A DNA stretch of 64,000 nt from Selaginella tamariscina (GCA_003024785.1 PUQB01000453.1:124001-188000); one strand, 5' to 3'; shown: positions 1 through 12,451, numbered from the stretch's first letter. Made by a program: numbers and translations. Notes: generated from the letters alone by a model not told the origin.

Positions 1-1600
1 TAAACTACTATTACAAGAATATTATAATAGGTTTGTAAAAAAAATAAATCACTTGTTTTACTAAGTATGTGATATATGTATTACATACATTTAGTTTTAA
101 AGGCAAAACTATTTTGTCTTTTAAAATAAATAAATAAATTTGTGTATATACATACACAAAATATAATATTAATTAATTAATTTATTTTATGTTTAAGCAA
201 ATATTGCTTAATATACTTACACATGTAGTTTTAACACTTTTAACCATCCCTTCGTTTCACTAAACTCCTATTCAAATTAAGCCCATGTAGTGTTTTATAC
301 ACAATGTTATGGATTATTTTTTTACTAAACCCATTGTCTAGAATGCTTATATTAAGAAATATATTTCCTCTGTGACATTATCAACTTGGTTTGTAGTAAA
401 TGTAAACATCAACTAAAGTAAATATTTATGACAAACTCTAGTTTGTAATAATTCTCAATTTAAAATTCTAATTCGGAAATAATTCCAAATATATATTAAT
501 AATTTATAAACATTGAATCAATCCTTTATCATGTATATAAAGTCAAAATGTACACAAGCATCTTCTAAATTATCTTCTAATTACACTAGTATACATGTCC
601 ATTGTTAACTATTTAATAATAATTTATTATTTACTTAATTATTATCTTTAACTTAGTAAATTTATCTTTAAATTAAATATTTAATGTAGTTATTATTCTT
701 AACATTATGAGTTTATGTTCAAGATTTTAACTTGATTATTTAATGATTCTTAATCGAATTATTATCCTTAACATAGTGATTAAATTCTTTCTTAATTTAG
801 TGAGTTTATCCATAAGAAACTCAATTATTTAATTAATTTAAAAGTCTTATTCTTAACTTGGTGAGTTTATCTATAAGAAAATCAATTATTATCATTAACT
901 TTAATTAATTTAAAGGTAATTAAATTCTTAATTTAAAGGTTTTATATTCATTGCAAATCACAAGATCCTACACAATTTTGAGCCGGGACTTAGTGAGCTA
1001 CTCATCTTCCTTCTTGGAGAAGTTTTTGTACTTCTTCCCATTTACTTAAGGGCATGTGGCAAGCAAATGTAGCCCCAAAAATCAATTTTAATTTTACATA
1101 AAATATACTCACACATTTAATAATACTACTGGCAGAGATCTTTTAATAATTTTAGTAAAACCACTTCTCATTAATATATAGAAAATGACATTTCAACTCA
1201 AAAAATCAACACTATGTGGTTGTCAGCAAGTTAAGTTCATATACCCAAGCAGACAAGTGTTTATTCTCTCATGACCCTTTCCCCCAACACTCAAGAAACA
1301 TGTGTTTAACACATACCACATCACATAGTTAAGACATTATTTTGTTTTAAAAACAACCCATGTAGGTAAACCTTAAAAACGTCTATGTTTAAATTAATAT
1401 GAAAGTTTACATGGTCAATTGTCATATTGTGAATTATAAGGACTTTTAAAAAAATTTAATTAAAAGTAGATTTTCAACCGTGTAAATATCCTTTGTTTGT
1501 TTTTCATTGATATTAATATTGTCTAAGACATATACGTTTTTTACATTATTAAAAAAGAAATTTTATATAATTTCTTAATTTTATTTTTCTTTGACAATAT
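1..1600. other. AT-rich intergenic DNA
   Basis: No gene can be supported here. The sequence is strongly AT-rich. Between about 780 and 905 a roughly 65-base unit ending in a 'gtgagtttat..ataagaaa' phrase is repeated about twice in tandem with divergence. Confidence 0.7.
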
Positions 1601-1604
1601 CTCC

Positions 1605-2978
1605 TTATAAGAAAATATTTCTTATATTTATAAGAAAATGGTATGCATCAAGAACACGTGAAACTGTATATTGGAGAGTTTGCAATTGTGATCTCCACGT
1701 ACTAAGCCTTAAGTTGAATCCCCCATGGCAAGTCCTGGCAATCCGGACGTCGTTCTGCATGCTCTTGGCGTCCTCGGGGGAGCGACACTCACACTCATAG
1801 GAAACGTAAGCCTGCAGGCATGGATTAATGGAAAACCCTCTAGAACAACTCTTTCCCTTATCAAGTGGGAGTATCCAGGGCCTCACCCCAGCAAGTCCAT
1901 AAGCAACATACCCAAACGTCGAAGCAGAACTCACCACAATCTCATCGCCGAAAGACAGCAGTAGCATTTCCATCAACGCCTTGACATCGTGCTCCAGACT
2001 ATCTGTCTTTTGCACTTTCTCTTTGCTTGGTCAGTATATCTTGAGTCGGGACTTTCATAGTTCCGGTAGTGCTCCTGAAGATTATCATAGTAAGAGCTAT
2101 CAAGGGAAGTAACAAGAATAGATGTAGAATTTGAAAGAGTGTTGTTCTCCAGACCGCACTCGAGGTTCTCAAACAAGCTGTGGTCGGACTGTTCGTATTG
2201 TCTATAAACCCACCTGGATGTCCTATAATACGAAACTGAACCCCGAATCTGCTAAGTAGTCCTTGTAAAATCTCTCAGTCTTCTCCCAGACTTATCTGAA
2301 AGTACCTTCCTAGGTGATGAAATGTTGCCTTCTGTTCCTCTGGGAACATCCGTTCCAGCTCGGCTCTGAAGCTCGGTATAGAGTACAAGCTGGTTGCAAA
2401 GTAGAGATTTGTTTTGAGGAACAACCAGTCGAGCTCTCTTACCACACGCTGCTGTCTCTCGCAGAAGAACATGGTATCCAGCGCATTGTAAGTGTTTTCA
2501 ATGCTTACAAAAGCATGCCTTGATTGTAATCTCAAAGACTCGTTGCAGATTCATGCGATTCATCAAACGTGAGTAACTGCTGGATTCCTCCAGCTTGCCG
2601 ACTGAAATTTCCTCCGGAAGAACACGACGTGTTAGCAAATGGCTCGCACAGGAGCTGTTTCCTAGTCCATGGTTGTTTATCCACACTAGATATTGACACG
2701 AGCTCTTGTTTCCAGTAGCAGCACTGAATCCATCCTTGCTAAGCACCTTATTAATTTCTGGGGCACATTTCTTCGTACCTTTGTAACCTGTCCTTGAGGT
2801 ACTTCGAAGGTATGTGTTCTTCTGTATAAATGAATCTCATCGCGATGAGGCAAGAGTTTCTGTTTTGGGGTCTCCCTTTTGATATCTCCAAACCCATGAA
2901 GAACAATAACAAAATTCCCATTACTTCCATGCATCCTCGTACTACCCCACAATTAAAATTAGGCTTTACCAATGTCAC
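1605..2978 (-). pseudogene. GT37 alpha-1,2-fucosyltransferase-like gene, interrupted
   Basis: Read on the minus strand from about 2978, pieces in changing frames match plant family GT37, the Golgi enzymes that add fucose to xyloglucan and arabinogalactan sidechains. In order: a short basic N-terminus with a hydrophobic anchor (MGILLLFFMGLEIS), as in type II Golgi proteins; LKDRLQRYEEMCPRN; YLVWINNHGLGN (GDP-fucose-binding motif region); LDWLFLKTNLYF and FHHLGRYF; and the C-terminal block LLLSFGDEIVVSSASTFGYV, then RPWIL and CHGGF. Block order and spacing fit a full-length GT37 catalytic domain, and the terminal block is well preserved. Several frame changes separate the pieces, with no convincing splice sites to account for all of them, so I call it broken, or damaged by base-calling gaps. 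Family assignment is firm; acceptor specificity cannot be told. Confidence 0.75.
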
Positions 2979-3029
2979 GTTGTTATATATTCCGAAGAGA
3001 TATATAGAATCACTTATTTTTTAATGTTC

Positions 3030-3159
3030 TCGTGACTAATTCAAAGATTAATCAACGAAATAATTAATTAATAAGTTAACCAATGAAATTAATGAAAAGG
3101 GTCGTATACTTTTTATTAAGTTCCACCTTGACTTAAGTATAATATGTACGACTCTCTCT

Positions 3160-3200
<41 letters not shown>

Positions 3201-4680
3201 ACACACACACACACACAACACACATGCTATCAGAAATGTGTTAGAATTAGTGTTTTATAGTTCTCTGCTTGTTTCCAGCGGAATTATATTAAATATATGT
3301 TTTTCGTTCTCTTTAAATGGATTTGTAATATATTGAGTTATATATAATGTCATAAGCCTGCGTTTCTAGAAGTTAGTTAAATAATAGGAATACTTACATA
3401 TATCTCTCTCAAATTCATATATTTACATATATACATTTAGAAATTTTAATTTTACATATATGAAAGTTTTAATTTATATTTATATCTTTGAAAAGCTTCA
3501 ATTCTTATATTTTAATTTTTAAATATTAATACTTAATAAAAAAAATGTATATTAAGAAATGACAAATTTGAATAGCCTAATAGTACGTCATCAAACTATG
3601 CAAATGTGAATGACGTATTATTTAAAATAATTATGTTATGTTGCAATATTTATGTTTAATTGATTGTATTTTAAAATTAAATATAGTAAATTATAAATTA
3701 ATTAAATTTTCTTGATTTTTTAAAATATAATTTATTTAATTTTAAAATGTATAAAGCTATAAAATTTTAAGGGATATATTTGTAAATATGATAAATTTCA
3801 AAATATATATGAAAATTTCCTTATATAACTAAATTAAAATATTTTTTGTTTAAATTCAAAAAAGCTTTATAATTATTTTTTATTTTATATATTTAGTTTT
3901 CAAAATGCAATTAATGAAAGATATATATTACAATATAATATAATTATTTTTAAAAATATGTTAATTCTTAATATTTACTATTATGACATTTTTAATATTT
4001 AACAATTAATAATTATTTCATCATAAATATGTTATAAATTAAATATATATTTCTTGTTAAGTAATATTATTTAAAAATTAAAATACAAGGATTGAAGTTT
4101 TTTAAGGTGTAAATGTAAATTTAAGATTTTCACAAAGGCATATATGTAAAATTAAGATTTCTAAAAGTATATATAGTAAATATAATACATTGAAGGGTAC
4201 ATATGTAAATTTTCCCAAATAATAAATAATTATTATTTATATTGATTCCTTGTATTCTTTGAGGATATTCCATATAGTTATAAAATTTAACTATGAAGTT
4301 TGTTATATATATATATATATATATGATTAAAATTTAGAAAGCTATCGGTACATTCTATATAACAAATAATAATGAGCCCCAATGAAAGTAAAAATATAAG
4401 AATCTGTAATTATACAAAAATGTAGGATATTCAAAATTAAAAATAATAAACTCACCTTGTATTTATATACTTCGCTTCATAACATGAATATATGGTTTTA
4501 CATAAACAATATTTACATTATTTTCATATGAAAGAATCAATCAGAGTAATTAAAGTTGAGTTTTAAAAAAACATAAAAATTCTATTTCAAATTTCCATAT
4601 TAAAATTTTATTTTTAGATAGAACTTTATTTACTAAAATAGCCATGAATTAATTTTCATACAATCATTTTAAAGGCATTA
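3030..4680. other. AT-rich intergenic DNA
   Basis: No gene seen. It is extremely AT-rich, with a TA run near 4305-4324 and the microsatellite listed separately. Confidence 0.7.
3151..3225. repeat. (CT)n(CA)n microsatellite
   Basis: A long CT dinucleotide run is followed by a CA run. Confidence 0.9.
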
Positions 4681-4856
4681 ATTGATACCAACGGCTGAGA
4701 TGAGATCCTGTTTGCCGCCGCCGAATGGGCGCCCAATTGGTTGCCGCGCTCGGGTATATTCTCCAGTTCAAATTCTAATATGCTACTCTCTCATTGGTCC
4801 TAGGCTAAACACACTGCTCCTGCTTAAACCAGAGTGTTTTACGAGTGTTTAACAAA

Positions 4857-5493
4857 ATGTCCAATCCTGGCAAGACATACGACGAGTCCGATCACCCCAG
4901 AATGGGCACAGTTCGCAAATCCTCTGCCAAGAACGACCTTCTCGTCAAGCCCAGGCTCGGCATGGTACGCACACATATACCGTGCGCTAAGAGCGTGTGT
5001 GTCTGCCAACGATTTTATTTATTTTTATTATTTTCAGCCCAAAAGAATCACCCAAGACATGCCACCGGAGAACTTCATATATGGAGTATTGAACGATTAT
5101 TCAAATACAGTCGCACAGTTGATGATATTCAGAGAGAATGTTCCCGATCCTAGTGCCGCTAAAGGCTCTGAGCTATGAATAAAAGAGCTCCCAGAATGTG
5201 AGTGTGCGTGCGTGCGCGTGTGTATGTGTGGTTATGGTGTGACTGCAGGCACGTATCTCGCTCTGATGAGCAGAGAAAATACAGAAGAGAACATCCCATA
5301 AATCTCAAAGTGAAACAGCGATTAGTAAGAGAATCGCATACCATACACACGCACACACGCACGCATGTGTACATGTACATATAAATACACAGAAAGCTAT
5401 TAGTTTCTCATCTGGAAATCTTACAGGCCAATGTTCGTCCACTGCCATCAGTTATAAACCCAGACCATGTCTACGGAGTTCCCCTGCCAAGGT

Positions 5494-5549
<56 letters not shown>

Positions 5550-5867
5550 ATATATATTTAGGAACCACAACATGGACGAGGTTATACAATACGCATACGC
5601 AAACGACTTCATAAGAATGAATCAGCAACACGAGCATGATTTCCATTTCATAACACACGTCTTCGTCCCGTTAAGACTACTAAAACAGTTGGTTTGCGTA
5701 AGCAAGCTTGTAACGAGCAGAAGAGGCCCCCAACACCGAGGAAGAGGTTTATTCTTTCCAAGTTCAAGAATATTCCTCGGAGGATTGATAATGTGCAGAC
5801 TACTCCCTTCCTCAGAGATGAAAGGCCTCCTGTGTTTCATAAGACACAGAAGAAGAAAAGTACATAA
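4857..5867 (+). CDS. CFAP77-like ciliary protein, five exons
   Basis: The start ATG at 4857 opens MSNPGKTYDESDHPRMG. Exons with GT-AG borders: 4857-4964, 5038-5197, 5249-5324, 5427-5491 and 5562-5867. Recognisable pieces are NDLLVKPRLGMPKRITQDMP, then PPENFIYGVLND; SDEQRKYRREHPINLK; RPLPSVINPDHVYGVPLPR; NHNMDEVIQYAYANDF; and a basic tail with RFILSKFKNIPRRIDN. The order (NPLLxKPxLG, PxxxFxYG, a basic EQRxYRxxH segment, a YGxPxRPS-like segment before a VIQY helix, then a KFKxxPxR tail) fits what I recall of CFAP77, a microtubule inner protein of motile cilia. Exon 2 needs about one base to stay in frame near 5174, and exon 5 changes frame near 5655, so single-base gaps are likely. If right, it should be expressed with sperm cilia. 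Identity is from memory, moderate confidence. Confidence 0.6.
5492..5549. repeat. (CT)n(TA)n microsatellite in CFAP77-like intron 4
   Basis: A CT run passes directly into a TA run within the intron between 5491 and 5562. Confidence 0.9.
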
Positions 5868-5939
5868 AAATAGTTTATTTATTAGTATTGCACGAGTAAT
5901 TCAGTATATTAGTTTATATTTATATTTTAAACATTAATA

Positions 5940-7190
5940 AATAAACTAAAAGCTGCCTTTGTCCTAATTATAAATTTTACATAACTTATTTTATTAAAAG
6001 CATATATATTCAGTACATTAAATATAATATTTCCAACTCATTGCACAAAAGCAAGTTTCTGACATTCTGATATGTTACCTTCTTACATTAACAATAATAC
6101 ACAAAAATATTTAGATTGCTTTATGTAACACAATAATATAATATAATGTGTGAGAACCCGAGACACAACACAATAAATATGTGAAAAGATGTAAAAACTT
6201 AGATATATCCTTTGTATTTAAGATCTTGATTTATATATACAAAAGAAAATGTATAATTTAATTATATTTGGACTTCCTATTAAGAATTTAGTCACACCAT
6301 AAATATCTTTAATAACTTTTATAATATATTATGGTTAACCTTTGTAATTACTTTACATTATCCCCTCATGAAGAATTTTTTTTTTATTATGTAAAATGTG
6401 AGTAACAAAGGTGCTTATTGAAACTCAACATCTTGTACATGAATAAATTTAAGAGCTAACTTAATGAAGAATCTTATAAAAATCAAGCCATTTTTAGAGT
6501 GAGCCCTTTTTTATGAAGTTTTAGAAAATGCACAAAAACAAGGTCGTAAATAACAAATTAAAAAGGTGGCCAATGATAAGAATTATAATTCTATTATTAT
6601 TGAATTTATGCCCAACCCAAATGTTTTGTTAGTGCAGTAAAAAGGAAGAGCGATCTAAGTAAATCATTCAATATCGAGCTTTAATGCAAGTTGTAACTAA
6701 AATGGGCATGGCTATAGTCCCATTTCCTAATAATTAGCAATTTTAGCTATTTAATTAGCATTTTCTAATATTAAAGGAATATTCTTTAGAATATATGTTT
6801 GAAAAGAGAATATTCTTTAGAATATTCTATTTTGTATTCTACCCTTTAATAAATTATAGCATTCATTGAACAAAAATTAATAACATTATAAAAGTAGAAT
6901 GTATTAAATTATATAATATATTGCCTAATATAACAATTAAGGAAGAGCATAAGAGGTACATTATATAAATATTGATGTTGTTATTAAAATATTAATATTT
7001 AAATATAACATTATTAATTAAAAATTTGTAGTAGTAATAATATATATATAAAATCCTATAATAATATAGTCAATCTTCCATATCATTTTTTAAATTTATA
7101 TAGTTAAGTATACAATTTGGTACTATTATTAAAGAGTTTATAATAATTATGAATATTAAATATATGATATTTTATAATTTTGTAATTGCT
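5940..7190. other. AT-rich intergenic DNA with an LTR-like remnant
   Basis: Nothing coding is supported apart from the LTR-like repeat at 6148-6365. Around 6770-6830 the phrase 'gaatattctttagaatat' occurs twice as an imperfect inverted word. Confidence 0.6.
6148..6365 (+). mobile_element. LTR-like remnant, copy 1 of 3
   Basis: The sequence beginning TGTGAGAACCCGAGACA recurs, diverged, near 24408-24605 and 40485-40690. In those two places it follows Ty3/Gypsy-like gag and pol debris. The length and TG start suggest a solo LTR or LTR fragment of that old family. No target duplication was identified. Confidence 0.5.
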
Positions 7191-10100
7191 TTAAGCTTCA
7201 GAAAACATACATTCCCTTGCAGTTTTGTTAATCGTGACTTTATCAACGCTTCTTGACATCCACCCATATCGAATGGATTTAACATTTATAAAACATGCTG
7301 GGTCTTTTTGATTGGGAGACCATGTTTTCTCTAGGCATCCATTATATCTTTCGCTCTCCTTCTCGTGTCGCCTTTTTTGTGGTTTGAACCATGCAACCTT
7401 AACAATACTATTTTTTGTGATTACTTCAGGTGTGTCGATAATTTGACCCATCCAAATAGGCTGATTATATGACGCATCTGGAGTAATGAGAACCATCATT
7501 AGTTTTTGAAGATCCTTGCAGCAATCAAAGTATGCTTTAGGTTTTTGGTTCCTTTGTCCAACAAAGTGTGGGGTTTGCACTTCCACATCACTACTGGCTT
7601 CTATGTCGTCTGTGCTCAGTGATGTCATTTCAATCTCCTCTCGCCACCTTGTTTTAGGCCAAAAGGGTGTTGCAATTCTGTACTTGTGACAGTAGGCCCT
7701 TCCAACTCTCGAACAACAGTCTCCCAATAGTTGACCACATGCTTATATAGTTCTGAGTAACCAGTTGCCTTATCAGAATTCTTTGGCATCGATTTTTGAA
7801 CCCATGCCACATATTTTTTGATGCCATCAATAATAACCTCTTGTTCCTTGAGCTGGGCACTCAATGGAATAGGGTCTGGTTGTCCTTCTGGGAGAAGTGG
7901 CTTTCCATCCTCTCCACTTTTGAAGAGCATTAAGCCCTCTTTCGGTAACCACTCCTGCTCTGATGGCCGTAACTTGTACTGCATAATAGGTATACCATCT
8001 CGTATGGAGAAAAAGAATTGTAGCGGCACAAGGTGACCAACTAAAGAATCACTCCCTTCTTTTATATACTCCTTGAGAAATTTTTTGAAGTCTGGCACCT
8101 CAGTCACAAGCAAAGCACAACTTTTTTTGGAGATGCAATTTTCAAAAAGATTCATCATATGCGGTAAGGTAAGTGCACTTGTCCTTTTTGTAGAGTTGGA
8201 GACCTTGCTGAAGAACGCATCAATATCTTCATGAGTGTGACCAACCATAAGGAAACTGAGCGTGATTGTTTCAAACACACCTTTGGCAACAAGCATTGAC
8301 AAGTATGCTAGCACATATCTAGAAAATAAAAGTAAGTATGAGCTTGAGAAACCCTTAAGTAAAATGATTTACCTATTTTTGTTCTCGCCTGCACAATTAT
8401 CCATCTGTAAAAGCAAATGACGAGGAAGCTTATTTGATGTTGAGGACACATGTACACTATTTGAGCTAGATCCCTCCACTGAACCTGAACTCTCAACAGG
8501 GCCATCTGTTTTTTGTGCAGGTTGCTGACAATGCCTCTCATATTCCCAAGTAGCCTCAAGTGCAGACGTGTTCATGAGAGCATTATGTAAAGGTTGAAGG
8601 TGTTGTTTCTTCACTTTGAGATCACTGATAGGACTTGTCTGTGAGTGGGCTTCAAGGTTTCTGAAACACATGGCTAACGACCCAATAGTGAAATTGGAGT
8701 CGCTAGACCAATGTGGAAGTGAAAAGTGTCCATATGACTCACAACCGTGTCCATGTGTTAGCACACCTGTCAATGAAATCGGAAGTTTCATGACATTTCC
8801 AAGGCACTTTGGTGTTGCAAAGAGCTTTGGAATGCTGGTCTTTGAATGATCCATCTTGTCATGGATCAAGCACAGGTACTCTGATGGGCGTGACACAGAA
8901 AGCATGCGGTGTGCATAGTACTGAGACCGGCAAGTTTGTTGTGCAATCATGTGGGCCTCCATCTTCCTTTGAATGGTAGTGATCTCCACCAAGGTTTTTG
9001 CACAAGCCTCTGCAGCCTTCAATGATGTACAAGTGTCACACTTAGAAAAGCTAGAGTGTTTTGCAATCTCCACATCCTTAAAATGAGTATTCCATATGTT
9101 GTTGAAGGTACCAGTGCAGATTGCTTGGAGCCCCATCAAACTGAGGCACTTGTTCACATGTTCACACAGTTTCAATTGAGTGTAGATTGAAGGTAAAACC
9201 TTGAGATTTTCCCTGACCCCTGCATTTGTGGTTCGGCATTTGTGAGGCATCCTGTCTGCATTTGCTTCCACAAAAGCCTTGAGTATCTCTATGGCTGCCA
9301 TGATGTGAGAGCGGGTTTTGACCAAGCAGTGTTCCCATGAACTGAGGTTCGCGCTCCATCTAGCCACTCATCCCTCCGACGGTAGAACGTGGTCTTTGGG
9401 ATCCCGTATATACTGTACCAAGCTTTGAAGCAGATGGCCACCTTATTAAATACCATGGATGTACTCTGATAACCTGTGTCCGAGGCCATTCCATCAATAC
9501 ACCCAGTTAGTGCAGCATATACAAACTCATGCCTTTGCTTTTGGGTGAGCATACGAAAGACATGTCTACATTGGGTAATTTCATTCCGGTCTGCCATCTG
9601 ACAACACTTCTTCTTGCAACAGTCAATCGTGGAAATGCTCGTAACACTTTCGGAAGATGTAGGATCCATCTTTACCCTCTTGCTGAAACTTGCAGGGGAA
9701 GATCTACAACCCATGAATCGCCTTTTTCTTACAATAGGACCAATGCAAGGAACCTCTTCAAATATGAGTTGTTCTTCCGGGTTGTTATTATTGAAATCCA
9801 ACCCAGAATATGTTGAACCATCTTGCCGTCTTAATTCAGATGTTCGCCACCTCACGAGGGATCCAGGATACAATGTGCCATTAGGTGAAACCTCTGTCAC
9901 AACTACACCCACGAAGTCGGACCCTAGTTTCTCTTCTGACACTGCTTCCATTGGATTTATAGCTGTGATGATGCCTCTTCCGACTTCAATCTCACGAAGA
10001 AAGAGAATCACCTCATCCATCACAGCAGGCAAGCCATCATCTGGTAAACTCGTGCTACTATTTGTTTGTGACTCTGCATATTCTGTGTCAGCCTTGACTT

Positions 10101-10307
10101 CATCCAAATTCCACAATACAGGAGAACCCTCCTCAAATTCCATTCCCAGAACCTTGTTAAATGGTGTTCACCCATACGTACACACAAGATCCTTGGGCAA
10201 TATTGTGACATGATGCATTATTATCTCGAACTTCCACAGTTCCAGTGCCAACTATCTCGTTGTTCCGAAGAAGACATACTTTATCTCCAGTATTAAACAT
10301 ATTGTCC
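7191..10307 (-). CDS. DUF7869-like, transposase-like protein
   Basis: The minus-strand exon starts at 10307 after a TGTGCAG acceptor (first ATG at 10301) and runs to the stop at 7191. One clear GT-AG intron, 8319-8372, splits the conserved GENKN-RYVLAYL segment. The N-terminus holds two copies of a beta-type module: GDKVCLLRNNEIVGTGTV near 10250-10290, and DEVILFLREIEVGRGII near 9960-10020, followed by VGVVVTEV. Next come a Cys-rich segment (CCKKKCC), a PKTTFYRRRDEW segment, and a C-terminal domain with HDKMDHSKTSIPK (about 8838-8868), QMDNCAGENKN (8376-8404) and VGHTHEDIDAFFS (8210-8248). The last three fit the family I recall as DUF7869. The spaced acidic residues suggest an RNase-H-fold (DDE-type) transposase, which is inference. 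Frame slips lie near 10155, 9325 and 7690: decay or base-calling gaps. An upstream 5' exon is likely, because the palindrome array at 10452 lies in front. Confidence 0.7.
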
Positions 10308-10451
10308 TGCACATAAATAATTGTATTATTTATGATATCTGTTTATGCAATATTTCTAAGAAATCTGAATTACGGTTACTTAATAATATGCATATGCAAT
10401 AATACATAATTATGTTTAGAGATAATATCTCATGTTTGATTAATACAACTG

Positions 10452-10880
10452 ATGGGCGGGATTAATCCCGCCCACGAATCCCTCCGACGAGGAACGGTCG
10501 GCGGGATTAATCCCGCCGCCGACTCAACCCCTTCGGAGAGAGTCGGCGGGATTAATCCCGCCTTGGACTCCCTCCGACAAGGAAGAGCCGGCGGGATTAA
10601 TCCCGCCGCCTCTTCCTCCTCGGGGGGAGTCGGCGGGATAATCCCGCCGACAACTCTTTCTAATAAATTCTGGTAACTCCTCATCAGTTGAGAAGGTTAT
10701 CGACGGGATTAATCCCGCCACTCTTTTTCAGTGGCGGAGAAGCATTGCCCGGGAGATGGTGGCGGGATTAATCCCGCCACCTCTTCGAAGAGGCCAAAAA
10801 GAAATGGCCGGATTAATCCCGCCGGCCCGGTTAACCTAGAATATTAAGTTAAAAGGATATTTAAACGGGATAAATCCCTA
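10452..10880. repeat. Palindrome array 1 (18-bp unit, about 8-9 sites)
   Basis: The perfect palindrome GGCGGGATTAATCCCGCC, or a close variant, occurs at about 10456, 10500, 10545, 10590, 10632, 10702, 10761 and 10807, with a decayed site at 10866. The first five are about 45 bases apart. Because the word is its own reverse complement and the period is a multiple of three, both strands show open 'GGINPA' reading frames, which I treat as by-products. The array lies 5' of the DUF7869-like gene. Confidence 0.9.
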
Positions 10881-11454
10881 ACGGAATATATTATAATCCT
10901 AATGCATTCCTAAACCCCTAAATTGTAATTTTAAGAGAGAATGTAAGAGAGTGAATCTTTATAAGTATTTTTAAATTTGTTTATAATACTTACTTGTAAA
11001 CAGTACTGAAGGCCGTGCTTTCCTATAAAGAATAGCACCCAATTTAATCTCGCCCCTGAGATGATCACTATGAAGAAAAAAGAAGATCTAAAGAGTGAAA
11101 AATACAGAAATGAAGAAACCTTTGCCGGAGAAAGAACCAGATCTGAATTTGAGTGGGAAATTAAATGCATTTTCAAATTTACATGTCAGACCGACAATAC
11201 ATATGTCAGAAATTCAAATTTTTTAAAAAAGAACAGAAAAATAAAATTTAAGATGAGTTGACACAAATATCCGACACTCTGACATATATACTCTCCAGTT
11301 CCAATGAATATTTTAAAATTGCATTTAATGTTATTCAAGTGATTCAAGCTGTTTAATATTACGAAATTTTAGACTATATTCTACATTTTTAGTATTCAAG
11401 TATCTTTATATTATATATATATATATATATACTTATACAATAAATAAATTGATA

Positions 11455-12160
11455 TATTATTATGTATCATTTAAATATATTCATAGTCTGTTTATTATTA
11501 TTATTCTTAATTACTCGAGTATTTAGTTTTCATTTCCTAGTATCAATGGGATATTCTTTAATATTTTATTAATATTTGAAGAATATTCTAATATTAAACC
11601 TGATTATCATAATTAAATTAGTCTTGTTCTTAATTATTGCAGTAATTATTCTACATTTGTATATATTAATGGGATTTTCTCAATTAATTTGTTATTATTT
11701 CAAGAATATTCATGTGTTAAACCTTATTATCAATATTAAATTAATACACACTATGAACATATTTTAAATTATACATAATAATACATCATTTTATCTAATA
11801 TATAGTCATATATAGTTTTAATAATATATAATTAATATCATTTCCTTAATTACTTGAGTAATTAATCTTCTTTATATTAATGGGATATTCTTTATTATTT
11901 TCTTATTATTCTAAGAATATTCCAATATTAAACATGATTATGATAATTAATTTAGTTAATTATTTGAGTACTTAATTTACATTTGTATATATTAATGGGA
12001 TTTTCTCAATTAATTTCTTATTATTTCAAGAATATTTCAATGTTAAACCTTTTTATCAATATTAAATTAATATATATTATTAAAACTATATATGGCTATA
12101 TATTAGATAAAATCATATATTATTATGTATAATTTAAAATATGTTCCTAGTGTGTTTATT
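11455..12160. repeat. Fold-back element with internal tandem repeat
   Basis: About 76 bases at 11750-11825 are the near-perfect reverse complement of 12076-12150, so the two arms could pair around a loop of about 250 bases. A unit of about 330 bases, marked by 'atggga(t/t)attctt' and 'tgggattttctcaatta', is repeated at 11540-11770 and 11870-12070. The left border at 11455-11510 directly resembles 12115-12170. This suggests a decayed inverted-repeat transposon without coding capacity. Confidence 0.6.
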
Positions 12161-12423
12161 AATATTATTTTTCTTAATTATTCGATGTTTGTTTTGCACA
12201 CATATATAAACACAATCATAAATTTACACATGCATTACAAGAACTTACAAAAACACATATGCACACACATGCACAACCCTAAACCAAACTGAAGAAATAG
12301 GTTGCTTCTTTATTGAAAACATCATGTTCAACGCATGTATGATATATGTACTCAATCTGTGTGATTGTATGTAACACATTGAATTTACATGTGTAATATT
12401 TATATTAAGCTTGTTGGGAGCAA

Positions 12424-12451
12424 ACCCTAAACCCTAAACCCTAAACCCTAA
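12424..12451 (-). repeat. Interstitial telomere-like repeat
   Basis: About four CCCTAAA units stand in tandem, the Arabidopsis-type plant telomere repeat read on the opposite strand. Scattered TTTAGGG-like words follow at 12890-13010. Confidence 0.85.

Noticed and set aside
5159-5384. Open frames in CA/TG-rich stretches (also near 12490-12732, 13617-14149, 25590-25885, 35623-35826)
   Set aside because: Low-complexity dinucleotide runs translate into His/Thr/Val/Tyr repeats without domain features.
10430-10721. Open frames with repeating GGINPA / GLIPP-type peptides on both strands
   Set aside because: They arise because the palindrome reads open on both strands and the 45-base period keeps frame. 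No homology, start context or splice signals support a protein.
11576-11767. Hydrophobic small protein candidate
   Set aside because: The Ile/Leu-rich translation follows from AT-rich repeat DNA and is not kept in the neighbouring repeat unit.
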